From: an uncultured Cryomorphaceae bacterium
Lineage (GTDB): Bacteria > Bacteroidota > Bacteroidia > Flavobacteriales > Schleiferiaceae
Assembly: GCA_913049755.1 (NCBI GenBank)
Contig: CAJWXO010000008.1
Span: 1 to 25,247 of the forward strand
Length of the DNA: 25,247 nucleotides
Reading direction: 5' to 3'
This document shows, in pieces, positions 15,143-24,600 of the stretch. Below the pieces are notes generated by a model. That model saw only the letters and a list, made by a program, of their open reading frames with translations, ran no database searches and was not told the origin of the DNA. The translations under genes were made by a program, and so were the position numbers. Position 1 is the first letter of the stretch; each line of letters starts with the position of its first letter.

Positions 15143-16414
15143 ATGGAATTATTAATGATTAACCCGGGACACTGGGCACGTACCTTCTTCGAGAGCATTG
15201 GATTATCTGATACCTTGGTTTCAGGACTTACCATTTCTGTTGATTTTATAGTTCTCATTATTGCCAGCTTGGTAGCAGATTTTATTGCAAGAAAGATTCT
15301 AATGGGCCTGATTAAGCGATGGGTAATTAAATCAAAAGTCAATTGGGATAATTACTTTTTACAAGCAAAAGTATTTCAAGCATTGGTTCATCTTCTGCCA
15401 ACAATAGCCATCTATAGTTTTATACCTCTTGTATTCGAGGATATTTCAAGAGCAATAATACCTATTCAAACAAGCTTAATTACATTTTTGATTTTACAAA
15501 TCTCTATTCTAATAAATCGAACATCAAAAGCAGCGAGCCACATTCTTGAAAATACTGAAAGCTTTAAAGACAAACCGATAAGAACTCTACTTTCTGTTGT
15601 TCAATTTATTACTTGGTTTGTGGCTATTCTTGGAGTTATATCTGTTTGGACTGGAACTCCATTATTCAGTCTTCTTGGAGCGATGGCTGGAGCAACGGCT
15701 ATAGTTATTCTGATATTTCAAGATGCAATCAATGGTCTTTTAGCAAATTTTCAGATTACTCTTTTTGACCTCCTAAGAAAAGGAGACTGGGTGACTTTTG
15801 AGAAATTTGGAGTAGACGGGGATGTTCTCAGTGTAGACCTTACTACCGTAAAAATCAAAAACTTTGACAATACAATATCTTCAATTCCAGCAAAAGCTTT
15901 TGTTACCGATAGTTTTGTTAATTGGCGAGGTATCGAAATTGCGCAAGTTCGCCGGATTAAAAGAAGTATAACAATTGAGATAGATACCATTAAATTTTGT
16001 GATGATAATCTTTTAAGTGAATTAAAAGAAATTCAAGGCGTAAAAGATTATATAATTTCTCAAGAGGATGATATTGAGAAGCACAATAATAAAGTTGGTG
16101 CTAATAAATCTAAACCCTTAAATGGAAGAAATTTAACGAACCTTGGAGTTTTTAGAATTTATGCTACAAATTATCTGAAAAATCATGATTTATTATCCTC
16201 AGAGCATAGTCTTATGGTTAGGCAACTTCAACCACAAAACACAGGCCTTCCTCTTGAGATATATTGCTTTGCAAAAGAAATAAACTGGGTTCCTTATGAG
16301 GGAATAGTGTCCGATATATTTGATCATCTTATTGCATCTGCGCCGGCTTTTGGCCTAAAAATTTATCAAGCACCTACATCAACTAGTGGGTATCTATTTA
16401 AACCCGAAAATTGA
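15143..16414 (+). CDS. YbdG-like mechanosensitive (miniconductance) channel, MscS family
   Basis: 423 residues, close to E. coli YbdG. Five membrane helices are visible at about 27-50, 75-95, 105-125, 150-172 and 175-200. The last, the pore helix, has the small-residue pattern LLGAMAGATAIVILIFQDAI, followed by the MscS beta domain (GDWVTFEKFGVDGDVLSVDL). The C-terminal domain carries MVRQLQPQNTGLPLEIY and IFDHLIASAP, blocks characteristic of the YbdG group. It would open under membrane tension to protect against osmotic downshock. Its TGA overlaps the TTG of ruvC (TTGA), so the two are coupled. The start at 15143 has an in-frame Met five codons later as an alternative. Confidence 0.9.
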   Translation: MELLMINPGHWARTFFESIGLSDTLVSGLTISVDFIVLIIASLVADFIARKILMGLIKRWVIKSKVNWDNYFLQAKVFQALVHLLPTIAIYSFIPLVFEDISRAIIPIQTSLITFLILQISILINRTSKAASHILENTESFKDKPIRTLLSVVQFITWFVAILGVISVWTGTPLFSLLGAMAGATAIVILIFQDAINGLLANFQITLFDLLRKGDWVTFEKFGVDGDVLSVDLTTVKIKNFDNTISSIPAKAFVTDSFVNWRGIEIAQVRRIKRSITIEIDTIKFCDDNLLSELKEIQGVKDYIISQEDDIEKHNNKVGANKSKPLNGRNLTNLGVFRIYATNYLKNHDLLSSEHSLMVRQLQPQNTGLPLEIYCFAKEINWVPYEGIVSDIFDHLIASAPAFGLKIYQAPTSTSGYLFKPEN

Positions 16415-16995
16415 AATCCCATTTGGTCTTAGGAATAGACCCTGGCACGGTAATTATGGGCTACGGTCTTGTTCTTATAGAAAATAAGAAATTGACTTGC
16501 ATTGGTCTAGATGCGATTAAATTTGATTCAAAAAGAAGTCCATTTGAGCGCCTCGGCGATATCCATGAATCTATATCTGTTTTATTTAAAAAACATAATC
16601 CAGATTCTTTAGCAATGGAAGCCCCTTTTTATGGTAAAAATGTCCAATCAATGTTAAAATTAGGGAGAGCCCAAGGGGTTATTATGTCAGCAGGACTAGA
16701 AAAAGGTATTCCCGTTGAAGAATATTCTCCACGGAAAGTTAAAATGGCAATAACTGGTAGCGGTGCGGCAACTAAAGAAAGAGTTGCGATAATGCTTGAG
16801 AATATTTACAAACTATCCAAAATTACTAAACCTTTAGATGCAACTGACGGGCTTGCTGTAGCCACATGCCATGCTCTTCAAATGTTAAGTCCAATCAAAA
16901 GCGAATCCCCCAATAAATTGAAAGCTCAACCAAAAAGTAAGGGCAAAGGATCTTGGAATTCATTTCTTGAAAATAATCCAGATCGCATTAAATAG
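16411..16995 (+). CDS. ruvC: Holliday junction resolvase RuvC
   Basis: 194 residues, slightly longer than E. coli RuvC. The four catalytic acids are present: Asp10 in LGIDPG, Glu70 in LAMEAPF, and Asp143/Asp146 in DATDGLAVA. Further RuvC landmarks are GRAQGVIMSA and YSPRKVKMAITGSGAATK. It cuts Holliday junctions made by RuvAB during recombination repair. The last 35 residues (KSESPNKL onward) are a basic, low-complexity tail. The start is TTG: the in-frame stop TAA at 16399-16401 leaves no upstream ATG, and the motif LGIDPG sits at the usual distance from TTG. ruvA and ruvB are not nearby. The upstream gene is the mechanosensitive channel, an unusual partner. Confidence 0.95.
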   Translation: MKSHLVLGIDPGTVIMGYGLVLIENKKLTCIGLDAIKFDSKRSPFERLGDIHESISVLFKKHNPDSLAMEAPFYGKNVQSMLKLGRAQGVIMSAGLEKGIPVEEYSPRKVKMAITGSGAATKERVAIMLENIYKLSKITKPLDATDGLAVATCHALQMLSPIKSESPNKLKAQPKSKGKGSWNSFLENNPDRIK

Positions 16996-16998
16996 AAT

Positions 16999-17018
16999 TA
17001 ACAAGAATATTCTTGTTA
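16999..17018. repeat. Perfect 20-base palindrome after ruvC
   Basis: TAACAAGAAT is followed directly by its own reverse complement. It starts 3 bases after the ruvC stop and 73 bases before the ABC-F gene. It could fold as an eight-pair hairpin with a four-base loop, or serve as a dimeric regulator's operator. No strong T-run follows, so it is a poor terminator. Confidence 0.45.
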
Positions 17019-17091
17019 TCTACTCTAATATTTAAACTACTATTGCATTCTGGATTAAGTCAACAGAAAACAATCAATAAACTGATCTCCC

Positions 17092-18969
17092 TTGGATTCA
17101 AAAAATCTTCTTTCCGTTCATAAAATAAGTAAATCGTTTGGAATTAAAACACTTTACAAAGACATCACTTTCGGTATTCATGAAGGTGAGAAAATAGCGA
17201 TAATCGCTAAAAACGGTGCTGGAAAGACTACTCTTATGCGCACTCTGATAGATCCAAGCAATGCGGATACCGGAGATATTGTTTTTAGAAATGGCCTTAA
17301 GATTAGGTACTTAACTCAGCAGCCTTCATTTGATGATGAACTCACAGTACGTCAAGTTCTGTACCAAAGTGAGCATGAAGGGTTCGATGCACTGAAAGCA
17401 TATGAAGAAGTAATCTCTAAAGACAGCGACCCAGAAACTATGCAAGCAGCCCTGGATCGCGTTGAGATAACCGGTGGCTGGACTATAGAAAGCCGTATTC
17501 AAGAAATTCATAGCCGTATGAATCTTCCAGATATGGAACGCAAAGTGAATCAATTCTCCGGCGGAGAGATAAAGAGATTGGCTTTAGCCCAACTCTTTGT
17601 TGAAGAGCCTGATCTTATATTAATGGACGAACCTACCAATCATCTTGATTTAGACATTATCGAGTGGCTTGAAGAATATTTGATCAATTACAAAGGAGCT
17701 CTATTGATGATTACTCATGATAGATATTTTTTAGAACGAGTTTGCGGAACTATGTTCGAGTTAGAGAACCTTCAATTCTATAAGTACGAGGGGAACTACA
17801 GCTATTATCTTGAACAAAAAGAGTTACGGGAGGCCAATGACGCTGTCAGTTTACATAAAGCAAAGCAATTATTCAAAAAAGAGCTTGACTGGATTCGTAA
17901 ATCTCCAAGTGCCCGGACTGGGAAGTCTAAGGATAGAATTGACAGATTTAAAAACATAAAAAAAGTTGCTAATCAAATTGTAGACAATAAAGAAGTTAGT
18001 CTATCATTAAATTCCCAACGATTGGGGGGGAAAATATTGGAATTACACAAAATAGCCAAGAGTTATCCGGATAAATTATTGATAGAGAATTTCAGTTATA
18101 TTTTTAAAAAGGGTGAACGAGCAGGGATTGTTGGACCTAATGGTTGTGGTAAATCTACTTTGCTAAAACTCATTATGGAAATAGACATTCCTGATGGAGG
18201 TAAAATCATTACTGGAGAAACTGTCATTTTTGGACACTACACTCAAGATGGTATGATTGATAAAACTGACCTCAAGGTAATAGAGGTAGTTCAAGAGATT
18301 GGAGAGTACATTACGCTCAAAAAAGGGCATAAGCTTACAGCATCTCAGCTCTGTGAGCGATTTCTTTTTGATGGAAACCAACAGTATAGCTATGTAAGTA
18401 CCCTTAGTGGAGGAGAGCGCAGGAGACTGTTTCTGTTAACGATCCTTATGAAGAATCCGAACTTTCTCATTCTTGATGAGCCGACTAATGATTTGGACAT
18501 TCTCACTCTACAAGCTCTCGAAGATTTTTTAGAGGAGTTCCAAGGATGTCTTTTAATTGTAAGTCATGACAGGTATTTTTTAGACAAATTATGTCAACAC
18601 TTATTTATTTTTGAAGGCGAGGGGAAAATTAAAGACTTCAATGGAAGTTACTATGAATGGCGTGAAGAGAAAAAGAGACTAGCTTCAATAAATACAAAAC
18701 AATCAAAAGCACAAAAATTCCCAAAAGAGAATAACCTTCAAGTAAAAACTAAGCTGAATTATTCTGAAAAACATGAATGGAATAACCTTCCCGGTGAAAT
18801 TTCTGCATTAGAAAAAAAAAGGGATGAATTAAACAAAGTATTCGAGACTAATAGTCAGGATTCAGATGCAATTATTCAAGCCTCAAAGGATATTAAAATT
18901 ATAGTTGCAGAGCTTGATGAAAAAGAGATGAGATGGCTAGAGCTAAGCGAACTAGAAAATATTAAATAG
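17092..18969 (+). CDS. ABC-F ATPase, Uup-type
   Basis: 625 residues with two ABC domains and no membrane segment. Domain 1: Walker A NGAGKTT (about 41-47), signature FSGGEIKRLALA, Walker B LILMDEPTNHLD. Domain 2: Walker A GPNGCGKST, signature LSGGERRRLFLL, Walker B FLILDEPTNDLD. A linker between them includes a charged KSKDRIDRF segment, as in ribosome-binding ABC-F proteins. A C-terminal coiled coil begins KLNYSEKHEWNNLPGEI, which places it with Uup. Uup binds ribosomes and affects replication-linked processes in E. coli. The start is TTG: an in-frame TGA lies two codons before it, and the next Met (residue 49) would remove Walker A. Walker A begins AKNGAGKT in place of the more common G-x-NGAGKS. 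Confidence 0.92.
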   Translation: MDSKNLLSVHKISKSFGIKTLYKDITFGIHEGEKIAIIAKNGAGKTTLMRTLIDPSNADTGDIVFRNGLKIRYLTQQPSFDDELTVRQVLYQSEHEGFDALKAYEEVISKDSDPETMQAALDRVEITGGWTIESRIQEIHSRMNLPDMERKVNQFSGGEIKRLALAQLFVEEPDLILMDEPTNHLDLDIIEWLEEYLINYKGALLMITHDRYFLERVCGTMFELENLQFYKYEGNYSYYLEQKELREANDAVSLHKAKQLFKKELDWIRKSPSARTGKSKDRIDRFKNIKKVANQIVDNKEVSLSLNSQRLGGKILELHKIAKSYPDKLLIENFSYIFKKGERAGIVGPNGCGKSTLLKLIMEIDIPDGGKIITGETVIFGHYTQDGMIDKTDLKVIEVVQEIGEYITLKKGHKLTASQLCERFLFDGNQQYSYVSTLSGGERRRLFLLTILMKNPNFLILDEPTNDLDILTLQALEDFLEEFQGCLLIVSHDRYFLDKLCQHLFIFEGEGKIKDFNGSYYEWREEKKRLASINTKQSKAQKFPKENNLQVKTKLNYSEKHEWNNLPGEISALEKKRDELNKVFETNSQDSDAIIQASKDIKIIVAELDEKEMRWLELSELENIK

Positions 18970-19027
18970 ATCCTGCCATTATTAGACAGATATCCCATCA
19001 GAAAAAAAGCTAAATTCTAATAATTCA

Positions 19028-19047
19028 TAAAAGCAATTTCGCTTTTA
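19028..19047 (+). terminator. Weak hairpin after the ABC-F gene
   Basis: TAAAAGC and GCTTTTA pair around AATTTC, 58 bases after the ABC-F stop. The T-run is inside the stem's second arm rather than after it, so termination is uncertain. Confidence 0.3.
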
Positions 19048-19119
19048 ATGAAAATTAATTATTTCTAATCAATTATTATCCTAAGATTTGATGCATCATT
19101 TAATTCATAAATATTTTTC

Positions 19120-19560
19120 ATGATTCTAAATAAAACATATTTAATACTGATAGTAATTTTAATATCCACTAAAGCCTTTGGACAAATATCTATAGATGCT
19201 CAATACAGAAATGGAGCTGGGTACTTCCAGGCCTATGAAGCGGGGATAAAACTGGATCTCAAAAAAGGATATGGTGTTTTTAGAGGTTTTAATGCTACAG
19301 ATTTTGGGAACTCCTCAAGGGCGGACAGCAGTAGCAAGGGAATATCGATAGGTGCTGGATATTCTTTTAAGATAGTTTCGAGGCTTTCGTTAGGGGGTGA
19401 AATAAACATGAGAATCAATGACTTAAATGGGACTAATGGCGATCAATTTTTATCTCCACAACTATACCTCGGGTACGATTTGAGATGGTTTGAAATACAA
19501 CTGAATTTAGGAGTCCCCTATTTTTTTGGACTTGGAATCAATATTCCTTTAAAGACATAG
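19120..19560 (+). CDS. Small secreted beta-rich protein, unrecognised
   Basis: 146 residues. A signal peptide ends near AFGQ (residue 22). The rest is rich in alternating hydrophobic and polar residues and in glycine and aromatic residues (SIGAGYSFKIV, LYLGYDLRWFEIQLNLG), and ends GINIPLKT, as in a small outer-membrane barrel or a beta-sandwich. No family was recognised. It stands alone between the ABC-F gene and a convergent junction. The stop codon lies in the stem of a hairpin (19558-19576). The start ATG is preceded by an AT-rich stretch (AAATATTTTTC) with no recognisable ribosome site, which is normal in this phylum. Confidence 0.7.
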   Translation: MILNKTYLILIVILISTKAFGQISIDAQYRNGAGYFQAYEAGIKLDLKKGYGVFRGFNATDFGNSSRADSSSKGISIGAGYSFKIVSRLSLGGEINMRINDLNGTNGDQFLSPQLYLGYDLRWFEIQLNLGVPYFFGLGINIPLKT

Positions 19561-19576
19561 AGAAAAGCATTCTCTA
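19558..19576. terminator. Hairpin over the stop codon at a convergent junction
   Basis: TAGAGAA pairs with TTCTCTA around AAGCA; the stop TAG opens the stem. It lies in the 29-base gap between the small beta-rich gene and the HIT gene end. No strong T-run follows on either strand. Confidence 0.35.
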
Positions 19577-19589
19577 AACTCTCAATAAC

Positions 19590-19997
19590 TTAGGATTTCA
19601 ATCTCCCGTATTCATTTGCTATGCTATCCGCAATATCTTGCATTTCATCCTCACTAAGTTGCAACTTTGGTAATGCAAAATTCAAATCCCCCTCCGTTCT
19701 CAAAGGAACTAGGTGCACATGTGCATGAGTGACCTCAAATCCTAGAACTGCTACGCCAACTCGATTACAAGCTATTTTGCCCTCAATAGCTTTTGCTACA
19801 ACTTGTACAAATGACCACAAGGTCTCAAATTCTTTGACCGGGAGATCAAACAAACGATCTACTTCTCTTTTAGGAACAACGAGTGTGTGCCCTTTAGAAA
19901 GAGGTCTAATATCTAAAAATGCAATTGCATCATTAGACTCAGCAATTTTATAACAAGGTATTTCCCCTTTTATAATTCTTGTAAATACGGAATCCAT
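19590..19997 (-). CDS. HIT-family nucleotide hydrolase/transferase (HINT-like)
   Basis: 135 residues, a single HIT domain. The N-terminal block FTRIIKGEIPCYKI and FLDIRPLSKGHTLVVPK are typical, and the catalytic histidine triad is HAHVHLVP near residues 90-98. HINT-type enzymes hydrolyse phosphoramidates such as AMP-lysine or related adenosine compounds. Unlike many HIT proteins it lacks the zinc-binding cysteines; only one Cys follows the IIKGEIP motif. The gene follows greA by 17 bases on the same strand, a conserved Bacteroidota pair, so the two are probably co-transcribed. Confidence 0.93.
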   Translation of the reverse strand: MDSVFTRIIKGEIPCYKIAESNDAIAFLDIRPLSKGHTLVVPKREVDRLFDLPVKEFETLWSFVQVVAKAIEGKIACNRVGVAVLGFEVTHAHVHLVPLRTEGDLNFALPKLQLSEDEMQDIADSIANEYGRLKS

Positions 19998-20014
19998 ATT
20001 GCTACTGAATATTC

Positions 20015-20485
20015 TTAGCGTGAAATTTCTAATATTTCTAATTTCATCATCCCATTTGGGACTTGAATCTCTGCAATATCTCCAAGGGCCTTACCTAAAA
20101 GCCCCTTACCAATAGGAGAATTTACACTTATTTTTCCCGAAGGAAGATCTGCTTCTGCCTCCGCAACCAAAAGATATGAAAACTCCATCTTGTTCGATAC
20201 ATTGCGTAAACGAACTCGAGATAATATTAACACTTTACTATTGTCAAATTGGGATTCATCTACGATCCGAGCATTTGCCATTACATCTTCCATTTTAGAT
20301 ATCTTCAATTCCAATAAGCCCTGCGCTTCTTTAGCTGCATCATATTCAGCATTCTCACTTAGGTCGCCTTTATCACGAGCCTCCCCAATTTGTTGAGATA
20401 TTTGAGGCCGCTGGACTGACTTGAGTTCTTCAAGCTCGTCTTTTAAATTTTTAAAGCCCTCAGGGGTATAATAAGAAACCGGCAT
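20015..20485 (-). CDS. greA: Transcription elongation factor GreA
   Basis: 156 residues, the usual GreA length. The N-terminal coiled coil starts YYTPEGFKNLKDELEELK and carries the functional acidic tip in GDLSENAEYDAAK (about 39-51), which enters the RNA polymerase secondary channel to trigger cleavage of backtracked RNA. The C-terminal FKBP-like domain follows, with SPIGKGLLGKALGD as its landmark. The start Met gives the normal MPVSYYT opening. It leads the greA-HIT pair. The leader contains a seven-pair inverted repeat (20525-20549). Confidence 0.97.
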   Translation of the reverse strand: MPVSYYTPEGFKNLKDELEELKSVQRPQISQQIGEARDKGDLSENAEYDAAKEAQGLLELKISKMEDVMANARIVDESQFDNSKVLILSRVRLRNVSNKMEFSYLLVAEAEADLPSGKISVNSPIGKGLLGKALGDIAEIQVPNGMMKLEILEISR

Positions 20486-20524
20486 TTTAATTGATTTTAA
20501 ATAAGAATGAGACCTATTTCGACC

Positions 20525-20549
20525 TCATATCAAGATTTGAAAGATATGA
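20525..20549. repeat. Inverted repeat in the greA leader
   Basis: TCATATC and GATATGA are separated by 11 bases, about 40 bases upstream of the greA start. It may be an RNA hairpin or a binding site; it may also be chance in AT-rich DNA. Confidence 0.25.
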
Positions 20550-20588
20550 ATTTAAATAAAAAAGAGAAATAAAGACTCTAGAAGAGCA

Positions 20589-21632
20589 TTACAATATTAG
20601 AATTGCTCCTATTGTATGAACACCCATAAAAGCTGAGTTTGTCAGACGGTAAGCGTAGTTGATTTGCAGCTTACCACCATTACCGGTTGGTGTATTTACC
20701 GAAAACCCTGCAGATGGTCCGCTTAAGGCGTCTGTCGCCATCCCATCATACCGATTATCAAAAAAAGCATAACCAAACCGGACTTGAAAAATATCATTAT
20801 GATCAAATTCAAGACCTCCAGTTATTTGATCTTTTTTGAAAGAGTTGGAAATGAAATTCGCGGCGATATTAAGTCGATTCTTTGAATCTAAGTCTACTCT
20901 TTTCGAGGCGCCAATTGCAAGCTGCGTAGGCAACTCGAAGCTCTGAGATCGGCTATCAAAAGTAGAAGTATGAGAGCCTGAGGGAACAGGTAAGACTATT
21001 GCCATACCATCTCCTGCATAACCAAATGAAGGACCAATATTACGAAGTGTGATGCCAAATTTGAAATCACGATTATCTCCTGTTACATATTGAACACCAG
21101 CATCAAAACAGACACCAGTAGCAGTAAGGTTTGATATATTAGAGCTGTACAGTTTTATATTAATCCCACCGAAAATACTCTGAGTAAACTTTTTGGAATA
21201 GCCAATACCAATAATTGAAGCCGTCGGGCGGTAAGTTCCAGCTCCTCCATCTGGCAAGTCCGTGGTTGTAACATCTATATCACCATAATTCATACTCGTT
21301 ATATGAATTCCTATAACTCCGTCATTGCCAGTTGGAGTTGCGAATGCAGCTGCATTCAACTGGGTTCCCGAACCAACTAACCATTGACTATTTGCAAATC
21401 CAGCCTGTAGGCCATCGGTAAATGCTAACCCCGCAATATTTCCATACAACGACTCCAGTCCCATCACATTTGCTGTATTCCCTTCTGCCCATGAGGCCGT
21501 TCGAGCCCAGGGATTTATTAAAAGTTCAGAGGCCCCTGCTGATCCTGATCTTACAGGGTTGCCTCCAAAAGTAGATGACGTTACCACTAGAAAAGCGACT
21601 ATTGAGCATATATATTTTTTCATCATTTCCAT
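20589..21632 (-). CDS. PorV/PorQ-family outer-membrane protein
   Basis: 347 residues. A signal peptide ends near TFGG (residue 24). The mature start GSAGASELLINPWARTAS followed by ESLYGNIAGLAF is the family's N-terminal block (usually ending WNPAGLA). The body is a predicted FadL-like 14-strand barrel ending in an exposed hydrophobic terminus (AILIL). PorV proteins shuttle T9SS cargo from the secretion pore to the attachment enzymes, and PorQ is a related partner. Which role this copy has cannot be told from sequence. It follows the giant secreted protein by 8 bases, so it is probably a dedicated partner or carrier for that protein. Confidence 0.9.
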   Translation of the reverse strand: MEMMKKYICSIVAFLVVTSSTFGGNPVRSGSAGASELLINPWARTASWAEGNTANVMGLESLYGNIAGLAFTDGLQAGFANSQWLVGSGTQLNAAAFATPTGNDGVIGIHITSMNYGDIDVTTTDLPDGGAGTYRPTASIIGIGYSKKFTQSIFGGINIKLYSSNISNLTATGVCFDAGVQYVTGDNRDFKFGITLRNIGPSFGYAGDGMAIVLPVPSGSHTSTFDSRSQSFELPTQLAIGASKRVDLDSKNRLNIAANFISNSFKKDQITGGLEFDHNDIFQVRFGYAFFDNRYDGMATDALSGPSAGFSVNTPTGNGGKLQINYAYRLTNSAFMGVHTIGAILIL

Positions 21633-21640
21633 ATTTCTTT

Positions 21641-24600
21641 TTAAAATCCAGTTGGGTCAAATGGACGTAGTGTTCCAAACCATTTAATCACCTTCTCCCC
21701 TATACCCGGAGCATTAATGTGAATGATATAAACTCCACTAGCAATTGGAACATTATAATTGTTCGTCAAGTTCCATGATATCCATGTCGCAGGGTTGTCC
21801 TTCTTCAAAGTCCTAACCAAAGCCCCTTCAACAGTATAAATATTTATAGTACAGTTTTCTGGAAGGTTAGTAATCTTGACAATATTGTCTAATTGAGAAT
21901 TCTCATACAAAGAGATACTAAAGTATGGATTAGGGACAACACGGATTATATCCAATGCCGACTGAGCGACGGAAGTTTGGCCCTTTTTGGTAGCTACATT
22001 ATTTGTGTTAAAAATGTACTTAGGGAAAGAATTATTACTTCCATCTATTTCATACTTAGCGTAGGGCTGAGTCATGCGAATTCTAACTTTTGCATCACTT
22101 GGCATGTTAGTATACGGATCCATTCCATCAAACCTGGAATCAATTAATGGTATGTTAACCCACATTAAACTTTTTGTGATCTTATTGCGATTTAAGATAG
22201 AATTCATACCAGATATCTCTGTGTATAATGGACTTGCAGTTTCGTCTGGTCCAGCGTAATCCAAAGGAATCTTAGAGAGTCCCTGTTGGAAATAAGGCGC
22301 AAATACATATAGATAGTGTTGTCCCCCAAACTTATATCCACCAGTAACAGCATCCCTTGGGAAAACACTGAGTCTACTCGTTGGGTTCCATTTCATATCA
22401 TTTCCATTATCCCCTACCATCCATGAATTTTCACCAAAAGCCATATTTAATCGTGTCCCAGTTTCCAGATCAATTGCGTATCCTGGAAACCATGACCAGC
22501 CCGTAGTAGTGGAGCTTTGAACAAGTTCACCATTCACAAGATCTAAACTAGCTCCAGAGCGCAACCTCCATTTGCGTGTAGCGCCCTCCGTCAAATTTTG
22601 ATCCTCGCCAAGCTCTAAAACAGGTACACGAGTCCATTTAGTATGGTCAGATGTGTAAACAATATCAACAGAGTGGAGACCTCCAGTAGCCATTCTAGAT
22701 GCAAAAGCTGACATCGCTGAATCAGCAGGACCCATGCCATAGATAGAGTTTCCTTCATCAAAGCCTCTTCCTAAATAACTCACATATTTAAATGGTCCCC
22801 ATGTGCCATCTACAATATTGCTAAACAATGACTTAGGATCATCTGGGTAGTCTGAATAATAAGAGCCAGGCTTTACTGTGACATCATTTTGCCCTGCTAA
22901 TAGCCAGTTTCTAGGACTGTAGCTATCGTCATCTTTTACACCGGTCAGCCATGGCTGAGTAGGATCGCTAAAACTGATGTCTGATTCAATAATTCCTGTA
23001 TTCCTCTCATTATCTGGATCATTTCCTGGGTTCTCTTGATCTCTAATTTCAACCGATAATCCCAACTCAGGGATTATTTGTTCATTTAAAAAAGAGATTG
23101 AAGTCATCGAATTTGCAATAGTATTACCCGCACCATCTTGAATCTCCCACATTGCTGAACTTCCTACGTTATCAAACAGAAGAGTGTAATTTCCTTCTGG
23201 TACGTTCAAAGGATCTACAACTTTTACATTAATCGGCCCATACCCACTCTCATATACTGGGTAATCTAAACTGAAGTTATTAATGATGAATGATTTTGAG
23301 GCTGAGTCTAATTCGAGAGCATTTCCTCCGTTACCTATACCTTCAATCCGCGTAATAATTGGGCTAAACCCATATGCTGAATTTTGAATAGTCCCTTCGG
23401 ATTCACTACTTATTATATGCGGAATACCTTCATATTTCCTTACATTATTTCTTCCTGACAAGAAAGGCTTTCGCTGTCCGCTTGGATATAAAACCTGGTC
23501 AAATGGCTCATATTCATTATAGGCATATGCCACAATAGTAAAGTAGTATGGCTTATGATTCACAAGTCTCTTGTCTGTTCCCGTTGCGAAGGCATCGTCA
23601 CTAACTAAGAAACTCATTTTAATGCCTTCATTATTATTTTCAAGGGTCATATCTTGAGGCATCAGAAGTTCCAGGTTAGGATCTAGTTCCCAATTTATCA
23701 ATCGTTCTACACCATTTTGAATATCACATTGACCGATTAATCTTGCTTGGCTAGGATCATATCGATCACCTACCGAAGCATTCTGATTTGCCAACTGGAA
23801 AACCTGAAATCCTTCAAATCTATATTTATTATCTGCAAATGGAATTAGAGGATCAATCTCTTCATAATCTAGATTCTCATTGTTCTGTCCTTCCCTGTAA
23901 CTAAGCATCAAAACCAGCTCACGATCTAACTCCTGAACTTCTAAATCAGGAGCATCAGGACCATTTAATATTTGAAAACAATTATCAAATAAACTTTGTG
24001 CCTTATCGTCAGCAATTAAAATTTTCTCAACTGATGCAAATAAATCAGACTTATTGTAATCCCTCTCCCAAACTACTCCTGTTGTAATAAAATTCAATGC
24101 CCCTGGAGCTAAAGAGAAAGGCCCTGCATTGTGAAGACCACGTTTGTCCTCAGAATTATTTGGTGATTCATACCAATCTTGAGATGTCGTTGGAGCATTA
24201 TTTCCAGTTGTATCGAAGGTATTCCCTGGATATGCAAATAAAGTTGACAGGCCTGAGCCATCTGCAGTAAATCCATCTCCATTTGCGGGGTTCCCGGGAC
24301 CGCTAGGGCTCTCAACTACAAGAGGGTTGCCATTTTTCCATCTTGATTGCATAAAATTGTAAAACTCTGCAGAGGTATTGGGATTACCAGAAAATGCAGA
24401 ACCTGTGTTATTGTAATACATAAATCCAGACATGATGATTCTTTCGTTGACACCGGTAACTGGATTCTCTGCGACACAATCTCCATTGTCATCTCTTACA
24501 CCGTCAATACATCCATCTCTATCATTATCAAGGCCATCAAAATAATCAGCAAAAGGCCCTTGGAAAAAATCAAACCCAACAGCAGGAGGATTTAATCCAT

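Noticed and set aside
20567..20588. Possible terminator after the PorV/PorQ gene
   Set aside because: The stem (CTCT/AGAG) is only four pairs, although T-rich sequence follows.
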